Source: Aquimonas voraii
Lineage (GTDB): Bacteria; Pseudomonadota; Gammaproteobacteria; Xanthomonadales; Xanthomonadaceae
Direction: 5' to 3'
NCBI RefSeq assembly: GCF_900101825.1
Contig: NZ_FNAG01000001.1
Coordinates: forward strand, 248,001-312,000
DNA: 64,000 nucleotides
Each line of letters opens with the position of its first letter. Positions within the stretch are counted from its first letter, which is position 1. Below, in pieces: positions 1 through 7,145 of this stretch. The translations under genes and the position numbers were made by a program. The notes beneath the pieces were generated by a model. The model had not been told where the DNA came from, searched no databases, and saw only the letters and a program-made list of their open reading frames with translations.

Positions 1-2
1 CC

Positions 3-1541
3 CAGGGCTGGGACCTCGACCAGCGCGTCGAGGCCGTGCTGACGCGGCTCGGCCTCGATGGCGAAGCGCAGTTCGCGGCGCTGTCGGGCGGCATGAAGCG
101 CCGCGTGCTGTTGGGCCAGGCGCTGGTGTCGGCGCCGGACATCCTGCTGCTGGACGAGCCCACCAACCATCTCGACATCGACTCCATCGACTGGCTGGAA
201 GAGACGCTGAAGTCGCTGCAGACGGCGCTGGTGTTCATCACCCACGACCGTCGCTTCCTGCGCGCGCTGGCCACGCGGATTCTCGAGATTGATCGCGGCC
301 AGCTCACCAGCTGGCCCGGCGACTTCGACAACTACCTGCGGCGGCGCGAGGAGCGCCTGCATGCGGAAGCCCAGGCCGCCGCGCATTTCGACCGCAAGCT
401 GGCCGAGGAAGAGGTGTGGATCCGCCAGGGCATCAAGGCGCGGCGCACCCGCAACGAGGGCCGCGTGCGTGCGCTGAAGGCGATGCGCCGCGAGCGCATG
501 CAGCGGCGCGAGCTGCAGGGCCAGGTGAACATCCAGATGGCCTCGGCGGCGCCCTCCGGCAAGCGCGTGGCCGAGGCCAAGCACGTCACCCATGGCTACA
601 ACGGCCGCGTGCTGCTGCGCGATTTCTCGGTCAGCATCCAGCGCGGCGACCGCATCGGCCTCGTCGGGCCCAATGGCGTTGGCAAGACGACCCTGATCCG
701 ATTGCTGCTGGGTGAGGCCAAGCCCGATGTCGGAGAGATCGAGCTCGGCACCCAGCTGGAGATCGCCTATTTCGACCAGCACCGCCTGAGCCTGCGCGAG
801 GATTGGAATGCGCTGGAGAACGTCGCCGAAGGCCGCGAGTACATCGAGCTCGACGGCCGTCGCAAGCATGCGCTCGGCTATCTGCAGGACTTCCTGTTCA
901 CGCCCGAGCGTGCACGTGCGCCGATCACCATGCTCTCCGGCGGCGAGCGCAACCGCCTGCTGCTGGCCAAGCTGTTCGCCCAGCCCAGCAACCTGCTGGT
1001 GATGGACGAGCCGACCAACGACCTCGATGTCGAAACCCTGGAACTGCTCGAAGAAAAGCTCGGCGAGTACCCCGGCACGCTGATTCTGGTCTCGCACGAC
1101 CGCGAGTTCCTCGACAACGTGGTGACCAGCTGTCTCGTCTTCGAAGGTGAAGGCGTGGTCCGCGACTACGTCGGTGGCTACAGCGACTGGCTGGCCATGC
1201 GCGACGCGCAGGACACGGCCGGTACGGCCGGCACGGCCGCGTCCGCGCCCCCTGCGGTCGTCTCTGCGAGCGATGCATCGCCGGCCAAGAACGTCACTGC
1301 ACCCGGGTCCGCTGCCGCGCCAAGGAAGAAGCTGAGCTACAAGGACCAGCGCGAGCTCGATCTCTTGCCACTGCGCATCGAAGAGCTCGAAATCCGCATC
1401 GCCGAACTTGGGCAGCGCATGGCGGATCCCGGCTTCTATCAGCAGCCCGCGGCCGAGGTCGCGGCCGCAGGCGCCGAGCTGTCCAAGCTGCAAGCTGAGC
1501 TGGAGGCTGCCTACGCGCGCTGGAGCGAACTCGACGGCTGA
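3..1541 (+). CDS. uup: ABC-F family ATPase Uup (5' end cut by window edge)
   Basis: Soluble tandem-ATPase protein of the ABC-F class. It has no membrane segments. Uup-type members act at ribosomes or on branched DNA intermediates rather than in transport. The reading frame is open to the left edge from base 3, so roughly the first 110-120 residues, including the first Walker A, lie outside the window. Visible are the first signature LSGGM (about 81-95) and Walker B LLLDEPTNHLD. The second Walker A GPNGVGKT begins at 666, the second signature LSGGERNRL at 933, and MDEPTNDLD follows. After an Ala/Pro-rich linker comes a charged C-terminal coiled-coil region ending in KLQAELEAAYARWSELDG; such a tail is typical of Uup and absent from several other ABC-F proteins. 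Family call is sure; the cellular role is inferred. Confidence 0.93.
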   Translation, partial: QGWDLDQRVEAVLTRLGLDGEAQFAALSGGMKRRVLLGQALVSAPDILLLDEPTNHLDIDSIDWLEETLKSLQTALVFITHDRRFLRALATRILEIDRGQLTSWPGDFDNYLRRREERLHAEAQAAAHFDRKLAEEEVWIRQGIKARRTRNEGRVRALKAMRRERMQRRELQGQVNIQMASAAPSGKRVAEAKHVTHGYNGRVLLRDFSVSIQRGDRIGLVGPNGVGKTTLIRLLLGEAKPDVGEIELGTQLEIAYFDQHRLSLREDWNALENVAEGREYIELDGRRKHALGYLQDFLFTPERARAPITMLSGGERNRLLLAKLFAQPSNLLVMDEPTNDLDVETLELLEEKLGEYPGTLILVSHDREFLDNVVTSCLVFEGEGVVRDYVGGYSDWLAMRDAQDTAGTAGTAASAPPAVVSASDASPAKNVTAPGSAAAPRKKLSYKDQRELDLLPLRIEELEIRIAELGQRMADPGFYQQPAAEVAAAGAELSKLQAELEAAYARWSELDG

Positions 1542-1903
1542 GAGCCTGTGAGACCCGCCGCCGGCTGCGGTCGCCGCTGGACGCCCGTGGCCGCTGTGCG
1601 CATCGCGAATTCCGCGGTCATCGGGTCCAGCAAACGCCCTTGAATCCACGTGCCGCGCTTTGCCACGAACGCCCAGCGACGCCCTCGCTGCGGCGTCTGG
1701 GTCTTCTCACACGCCGGGAGACCCCACGAGGCTGGCGTCGAGCTTGCCGAGCATCGCCTGGGACATCCGTCGCGGCAGGCACACCTGTGCGCAGGCGATT
1801 CCGCAGTCTCGACCACGGCCGCGCTGCCCGCAGCGGTTCCGGAGTCCGTCGCACCTCTGCGGAAGGCTCGCATCGGCTTTCCTCTTCGGACTAGGAGTTG
1901 CGC
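1542..1903. other. intergenic region between uup and the haloperoxidase gene
   Basis: About 360 bases with no convincing gene on either strand. Open frames crossing it are shadows of the neighbouring GC-rich genes. No clear terminator is seen after uup. A Shine-Dalgarno-like AGGAG lies at 1893-1897, just before the next gene. Promoter elements were not recognised. Confidence 0.6.
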
Positions 1904-3604
1904 ATGGCCGCCAACGGCGATGAGTTCCTGCAGAACAAGATCGGCAATTTCCACAAGACGCTTCCGCACGACGCCGAGACCGGGCTCGTCGAACCCAGCG
2001 CCTATGTGCACTTCGCGCGTATCGCGGAGAGCCGCGAGCTCGACTTCGATGAGGTCGCGCGCGGGCCCTGTTCGGAACCTTTCCATCCAGGGTTCGCGCG
2101 CGCCCGCAACGAGGCCGCGCGTCTGGTCAATCCCTTGGCCTCGCGCTCGCGTGAGCACTGCGGCCCCGATCCCGCCGAGATGGACATGCTGCCTGCGCCG
2201 GGCGTGCAGAGCTGCTCCACGGCCGCCGAGATGGTGGAGCTGTACTGGATGGCCCTGCTGCGCGACGTCGAATTCTGCAAATGGTCGTCTGGCAAGCCCT
2301 CGTCCGATCTGACGCTTGCGCTGACCCAGGTGCGCGAAGCGTACGACGCTGCGTTGGTGTCGGATGCGAGTCTGGGGCGGCTGCGCCTTGGCCTCGATCT
2401 GCCCGCGCGCGAGGGCAAGCTGGATCTGCGCCTGCAAACGCTCTTCCGCAGTGGTCTGCCGGACGAGGACAAAGGGCCTCTGGTGAGCCAGTTCTTCCTG
2501 CACAACCCCAGCTTCGGCACGCAGACCATCGATCAGAGGCAGCGCCCGTATCGCAAGGCTCAGGATTTCCTGTGGTCCTGGCAGGACTGGCTGACCGCGC
2601 AGAATTGCGGCCGCGATTTTTCAGGCGCCGACTACGGCGATGCCAACACCTACGACGACGCCTTCTTCCTGGAGAAGGAGCCCCGCTTCATCTGCACCAT
2701 GCGTGACCTGGCGCGCTTCGTTCACAAGGATGCCCTGCATCAGGCCTATTTCAATGCCGCGCTTCTGCTGCTCGGCTGGGGTGCGCCGCCGGATCCGAAC
2801 ACGCCCTATTTCAGGATGCTGCCGCGGCAGACCGCGTTCGCCACCCTCGGCCCGCCGCATCTGCTGACCCTGGTCTCGGAGGTCGCCTCGCGCGCGCTCA
2901 AGGTGGTCTGGCGGCAGAAGTGGGCGGTGCACCGGCGGCTTCGCCCCGAGGCCTACGGCGGCGTGCTGGAAGCCCAGCGGCGTACCGGCCGCGATCTCGG
3001 CCTCGCCGATTGCCTCAAGCGTTGCGGGCTTCCGTACTCCGACCTGTTGAAGCGCGTCGCCCAGCACAACAAGGCGCAGTCGCGGCCCAAGCTGCAGGGC
3101 GAAGCCAGCTGGCTGCTGCCGATGGCCTTCTCCAGCGGAAGCCCCGTGCACCCGGCCTACGGAGCGGGCCACGCCACGGTCGCAGGCGCGTGCGTCACCG
3201 TGCTGAAAGCCTGGTTCGATGAAGATCGGCTGATCGGAGACATCGCGCCCAAGGTGCTCGCGGGATGCTGCGAGGGCGCCGCGCTCTACAAGGGCGATGA
3301 CGTGAATCAGATGACGGTGGGCGGCGAACTGAACAAGCTCGCCAGCAATGTCGCCATGGGGCGCTCGATGGGCGGTGTGCATTGGCGCAGCGACAATACG
3401 CGCAGTCTGCGCCTGGGCGAACAGATCGCCACGGTCATGCTGCGCAGGCAGTGCCGCGACTACGCCGAGCCGGGCTATGCCTTGAGCTATCGCAACTTCG
3501 ATGGGCGGCTGGTCAGCATCGACGCCGGCGGTCGCGTGCAGGTCGACGGGGATCCGGGTTTGCAGGCCTTCTACATGCAGGACCGCTTCGCGCCCCGCTC
3601 ATGA
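1904..3604 (+). CDS. vanadium-dependent haloperoxidase, algal bromoperoxidase type (PAP2 superfamily)
   Basis: A 566-residue enzyme expected to bind vanadate and use hydrogen peroxide to oxidise halide to hypohalite. The vanadate-pocket pattern is readable. K339 and R347 sit in the KWAVHRRLRPE stretch. G422-H423 lie in HPAYGAGHATVAG. R487 and H493 lie in GRSMGGVHW. The spacings K+8=R and R+6=H match characterised haloperoxidases as I recall them. The usual Ser of the S-G-H motif is Ala421. The N-terminal segment (NKIGNFHKTLPHD) and AAEMVELYWMALLRDV resemble the long red-algal/cyanobacterial bromoperoxidases, not the shorter chloroperoxidases. No signal peptide is seen. A TTG at 1898 is in frame, but ATG 1904 has AGGAG six bases upstream. 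The gene is monocistronic and convergent with the next one. Halide preference cannot be read from sequence. Confidence 0.85.
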   Translation: MAANGDEFLQNKIGNFHKTLPHDAETGLVEPSAYVHFARIAESRELDFDEVARGPCSEPFHPGFARARNEAARLVNPLASRSREHCGPDPAEMDMLPAPGVQSCSTAAEMVELYWMALLRDVEFCKWSSGKPSSDLTLALTQVREAYDAALVSDASLGRLRLGLDLPAREGKLDLRLQTLFRSGLPDEDKGPLVSQFFLHNPSFGTQTIDQRQRPYRKAQDFLWSWQDWLTAQNCGRDFSGADYGDANTYDDAFFLEKEPRFICTMRDLARFVHKDALHQAYFNAALLLLGWGAPPDPNTPYFRMLPRQTAFATLGPPHLLTLVSEVASRALKVVWRQKWAVHRRLRPEAYGGVLEAQRRTGRDLGLADCLKRCGLPYSDLLKRVAQHNKAQSRPKLQGEASWLLPMAFSSGSPVHPAYGAGHATVAGACVTVLKAWFDEDRLIGDIAPKVLAGCCEGAALYKGDDVNQMTVGGELNKLASNVAMGRSMGGVHWRSDNTRSLRLGEQIATVMLRRQCRDYAEPGYALSYRNFDGRLVSIDAGGRVQVDGDPGLQAFYMQDRFAPRS

Positions 3605-3610
3605 GCTGAA

Positions 3611-3647
3611 GGCGGGCGCGGCGAGGCCACGGCTTCGCTGCGCCCGC
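3611..3647. terminator. hairpin between convergent genes
   Basis: An imperfect inverted repeat (arms GCGGGCGCGGCGAGGCC and GGCTTCGCTGCGCCCGC) fills the 58-base gap between the convergent haloperoxidase and sensor genes. No T-tract follows on either strand, so it may only be a weak or Rho-assisted bidirectional terminator. Confidence 0.35.
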
Positions 3648-3662
3648 GCAGAGTCGCGCGCG

Positions 3663-6600
3663 TCAGGCTTCGGTGCCGTCCTTGAGTCGCAGCAGACGGT
3701 CCGAGCCCGGTGCCTCAGGGCGGTTGCGCGCGGCATCGAGCAGGTCAGGCAGGTCCGATGGGCGCACGCCGTCGGCGGCGGAGAGCACGATCCAGCGATC
3801 GCGGCCGCGCCGCTTGGCCACGTAGACCGCGGCGTCGGCAAGGTCGACGACCTGCTCCCACTCGAGCGCATCCGGATCGCCCGGCAGGAAGGGCAGGGCC
3901 GCCGCGCCGACCGAGCAGGTGCAGTTCAGCAGTTCGCCGCTGTCCAGGCGGAAGTCATGATTTCGCACCGCGCTCACGATGCGCTCGGCCAGTACGCCAG
4001 CCTGCGCAGCGTCCGCCTGGCGGGCAACCACTAGGAACTCCTCGCCGCCCCAGCGCACGGCGTAGTCCGACTCTCGCACGACCTCGGTCAACAGGCTGGC
4101 GAACTGGCGAAGCACGGTGTCGCCGGCCGCATGTCCGTGCTTGTCGTTGATGGCTTTGAAGTGGTCGATGTCCACCAGCAGGAAGATCAGGTCCCGCTGC
4201 AGCCCCGGTGCTGCTGCACCGCGATGGGCGCGGCGACACTGCGCAAGATCGGCCTGGACCTGGCGCAGCAGGTAGCGGCGATTGGCCAGGCTGGTCAATG
4301 GGTCGGTCAGGGAGGCCTGCTCCAGCTGGCTGTTGGCCTGGGCCAGCGCCTGGGTGCGGAGTTCGACCAGCTGCTCCAGTTCGCGCCGTCGCGCAGCCAG
4401 GTGACGCAGACGCAGGCGCATGAACAGTGCCACCAGCAGGGCGACCGAGATCAGCAGTGCGAGCTGGGTCGAGGCGCGTTGCCAGGGCGAGGGTTCGATC
4501 GCGAACGTGAATTCGGTCGAGGGCCCCCATTCACGCAGTCCATCGCGTGCCTGCACCTCGAAGACGTAGCTGCCCGGCGCCAGCGCGGAGAAGGTGATCG
4601 GCTGGTAGGGCTGGGGCGCCGACCAGTCGCCGCCGTCGCCACGGAGGCGATAGCGGTAGCGCAGCTGAGTTCCATGGCCAAGGCGGAGGGCCGCGAAGCT
4701 GAAACTGAGGTCGCGGGTGCCAGCAGGCAGGCGGCTGCCCGCCGACACGTGGTCTTCGCCTGCGCTGACCCGTTCGATCACGACGCGCGGCGGGGCCTCG
4801 ACCGGACGCGCACGCTCCACATGCCGCACCAGGCCGAAACCGCTGCCGAACCACAGGGTTCCATCGCGGGTGCGCAGAGCCGCGGTGGCGGTGCCTTCGG
4901 GGTGGAGCAGTCCGTCGGCCTCGGTGAAGCTCTGGACCTCGCCCCGCTCCACCCGCGCGAGGCCGCGGCTGGTATAGGCCCAGACTCGGTCAGAGCCATC
5001 CACCAGCACGCTCCAGACGAAGTTGTCGGGCATGCCCTGCTCGCGGGTGTAGCGTTCCACCTCGCCAGTGGGCTTGCGGTGGAACAGGCCGTCGCCGTTG
5101 CTGCCGACCCACAGACCGCCCGTCGAGTCCACGGCGAGATCCCAGAGGATTTCGTTGCTGAAGCCTTCGTCGCGGCCCAGCCGCTGCACCCCTCCGTCCG
5201 CTGCCATGCGCAGCAGGCCGTGGTGCAGCGAGGCGAACCAGAGACTGCCGTCCGGTGTCGGCTCGATCGCCAGCACGCGCGCCACCGACAGCAGCGGATC
5301 GGCCACGGGCCGGACGCGAGCGTCCTCCAACAGAGCCACGCCAGTCATGGTGCCAATCCAAAGTCGGCCGCGGCTGTCGCCGTGCAGCGACCGCACAGCA
5401 TTGACCGGCAGGCCGTCCCGCTCGGTCCAAAGGCGCACGATCCCGCGCTCGGCCCGCCACTCGGCGAGGCCGTCCTCCGTGCCGATCCAGGCTTGGCCTG
5501 GTGCGGGCAGCTCGATGTCGTACACGCGCTCGTCGACCAGACCGTCAGCGGCCGTGAGAGTGAAACCCTCGCTCAGGTCCAGGCGGTCGTCGCGCAGCCG
5601 CAGCACCTGGACGCCTTGACGCGTCCCAAGCCACAGGCGGCCGGCGGCGTCCTCATCCAGGCTGCGGACGAAGTCGGCCAGCAGCCCGTCGCGCCGGGTG
5701 TAGCCATCGAAACTGCCGATCTTGTAACGGCTGAGCCCGCCATCACCACCGACCCAGATCGCGCCCTCGTTGTCCTGCAGCACGCTGTGGTTGACCAGGC
5801 TGGCGAGTCCGTCCTCGGGCGTCTGCAGGCGCAGAGCCTGTTCGGTGCCGCGAAGCAAGCCGCGGTTGCCGGTGATCCACAGCTCGCCCGCGGCGTCGCG
5901 AGCGATCCCGCTGATGGCCATTCCCTGCGCCGCGGGCGGCAGTCCCGTTGGCGCGGAGAGCTGCTCGCCTTGGCGCAGCAACAGGCCGGAGCTGGTGCCG
6001 ATCCAGACCCGATCGCCCTCGATCAACAGCGCCGAAACCATGGGCGCGTTGGCCAGCGGCAGGGGCACCGAGGCGTACTGGCCGGTCACCGCGAACCAGC
6101 GCAGCAGGCCGTTGGGCGTACCGACCCAGATGCTGCCGTCCTCGGCGCGAGCGAGGCTGGTGATGTGGATGTCGGCGATGATGGTCGCCACGGTCGGTGG
6201 GTCCAGACCTTCCGAGCCCTCGACGGGTTCGAGCTGGAACAGGCCTCGCGCCGTGCCGACCAGCAGGCTGGTGCCGCGGGCAGCCAGCGCCTGCACCGAG
6301 ACATTGCTGATGCCGGGCAGTTCGCGGCAGTCGAAGCGCGTCGCGCCCGGCGCCAGGCTGCACAGCCCGCGCGTGCTGCCCACCCAGACCTGGCCATCGG
6401 CACTGCTCGCGATGGCCTGCACCGAGTTGCTGGCCAGCCCGTCGGCCGTGCTGAACACCCGGAACTCGCGACCGTTGAAGCGCCCGAGTCCACTGTAGGT
6501 GCCCACCCAGAGGTAGCCCTCGCGATCCTGGTGCAGGGCGATCACCTGCTGCTGCGGCAGGCCGTCCGCGGTGTCGAACCGCTGGGGCTTGGCGTGCACC

Positions 6601-6719
6601 TCGGCGCGTGTGCCGAACAGCGCGAGGGAGACGAGGGCGAGTGCCTGTAGGGCGGCGGCTGCGAAGCGCGCGCGCAGTCGGGCGCAGGCGAAGGTCTTGA
6701 GCGTGGCTGCGTTTGGCAT
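3663..6719 (-). CDS. periplasmic two-component-propeller sensor with diguanylate cyclase (GGDEF) output
   Basis: A 1018-residue one-protein signalling receptor. An N-terminal signal sequence (about 1-43) precedes a long series of propeller-type repeats with recurring W(I/V)GT..GL motifs, forming probably two seven-bladed beta-propellers. A Y_Y_Y-type beta domain follows (about 660-745). One transmembrane helix lies near 750-772 (LALLISVALLVALFMRLRL), then a short coiled coil, then a GGDEF domain. The active-site loop is GGEEF at 891-895 and the metal-binding LVDIDHFKAIND stretch is intact, so it should make cyclic-di-GMP. The periplasmic ligand is unknown; in related regulators the propeller senses polysaccharide fragments. 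The gene stands alone, and a striking palindrome lies 70 bases upstream. Architecture is certain; stimulus and targets are not. Confidence 0.9.
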   Translation of the reverse strand: MPNAATLKTFACARLRARFAAAALQALALVSLALFGTRAEVHAKPQRFDTADGLPQQQVIALHQDREGYLWVGTYSGLGRFNGREFRVFSTADGLASNSVQAIASSADGQVWVGSTRGLCSLAPGATRFDCRELPGISNVSVQALAARGTSLLVGTARGLFQLEPVEGSEGLDPPTVATIIADIHITSLARAEDGSIWVGTPNGLLRWFAVTGQYASVPLPLANAPMVSALLIEGDRVWIGTSSGLLLRQGEQLSAPTGLPPAAQGMAISGIARDAAGELWITGNRGLLRGTEQALRLQTPEDGLASLVNHSVLQDNEGAIWVGGDGGLSRYKIGSFDGYTRRDGLLADFVRSLDEDAAGRLWLGTRQGVQVLRLRDDRLDLSEGFTLTAADGLVDERVYDIELPAPGQAWIGTEDGLAEWRAERGIVRLWTERDGLPVNAVRSLHGDSRGRLWIGTMTGVALLEDARVRPVADPLLSVARVLAIEPTPDGSLWFASLHHGLLRMAADGGVQRLGRDEGFSNEILWDLAVDSTGGLWVGSNGDGLFHRKPTGEVERYTREQGMPDNFVWSVLVDGSDRVWAYTSRGLARVERGEVQSFTEADGLLHPEGTATAALRTRDGTLWFGSGFGLVRHVERARPVEAPPRVVIERVSAGEDHVSAGSRLPAGTRDLSFSFAALRLGHGTQLRYRYRLRGDGGDWSAPQPYQPITFSALAPGSYVFEVQARDGLREWGPSTEFTFAIEPSPWQRASTQLALLISVALLVALFMRLRLRHLAARRRELEQLVELRTQALAQANSQLEQASLTDPLTSLANRRYLLRQVQADLAQCRRAHRGAAAPGLQRDLIFLLVDIDHFKAINDKHGHAAGDTVLRQFASLLTEVVRESDYAVRWGGEEFLVVARQADAAQAGVLAERIVSAVRNHDFRLDSGELLNCTCSVGAAALPFLPGDPDALEWEQVVDLADAAVYVAKRRGRDRWIVLSAADGVRPSDLPDLLDAARNRPEAPGSDRLLRLKDGTEA

Positions 6720-6790
6720 AAGCCGCGCAAAATGCGATCCGGCCCAAGCTCCACGCTGTGCTCTGGCGCACAGTTTCGCGGTGGGCCGGC

Positions 6791-6814
6791 GCGGGTAGGA
6801 AAATTCCTACCCGC
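6791..6814 (-). promoter_or_regulatory. RcsB-box-like palindrome upstream of the propeller-GGDEF gene
   Basis: Perfect 9-bp arms (GCGGGTAGG and CCTACCCGC) around six A/T bases. The inner part, TAGGAAAATTCCTA, resembles the Enterobacteria RcsAB box (TAAGAATATTCCTA) and other sites of NarL/FixJ-type response regulators. It lies about 70 bases before the start codon at 6719 on the minus strand. It could instead fold as a hairpin. The regulator identity is inference. Confidence 0.4.
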
Positions 6815-7145
6815 AGCCGGGTTCATTCACCCATGTCGTTTCGCGCAGGGCGCGGGCAGTCTTCGGCTCTCGCCGCGTAGCGCCAGAGGGGCTGCCGGCT
6901 CCGCCCTCCGCCACCGGCTCTCTCCATGCACGCGACCGCATCCGCGACTGCGCCCAAGCCTGTCACCGACGAACTGCCCCGGCCTCGGCTTCCGGCCACG
7001 CTGACGATGCAAAGCGCAGACTGCCGCTTCGAACCCGGCAGCGCCGGCCACACGCTCTGGCTGATCGCCCGCCAGCGCCGAGAGTCGGCAGCGCAGCCTG
7101 AGCCTGAGCCGGATTCCGCCAGCCCCTGAGCCGGGGGAGTCCTGT
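6815..7145. other. intergenic region downstream of aceE
   Basis: About 330 bases without a supportable gene. A 67-codon plus-strand frame at 6926-7129 has no recognisable homology and biased composition. Downstream of aceE no hairpin followed by T residues is evident. Confidence 0.5.

Noticed and set aside
3604-3663. Functional linkage between haloperoxidase and diguanylate cyclase
   Set aside because: The genes are convergent with a hairpin between them, so no shared transcript; adjacency alone is not evidence.
4131-6650. 839-codon plus-strand frame antisense to the propeller-GGDEF gene
   Set aside because: Shadow frame; the minus-strand protein has signal peptide, propeller repeats, TM and GGEEF.
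6926-7129. 67-codon plus-strand frame downstream of aceE
   Set aside because: Ala/Pro/Glu-biased sequence, no convincing ribosome binding site, no family resemblance.
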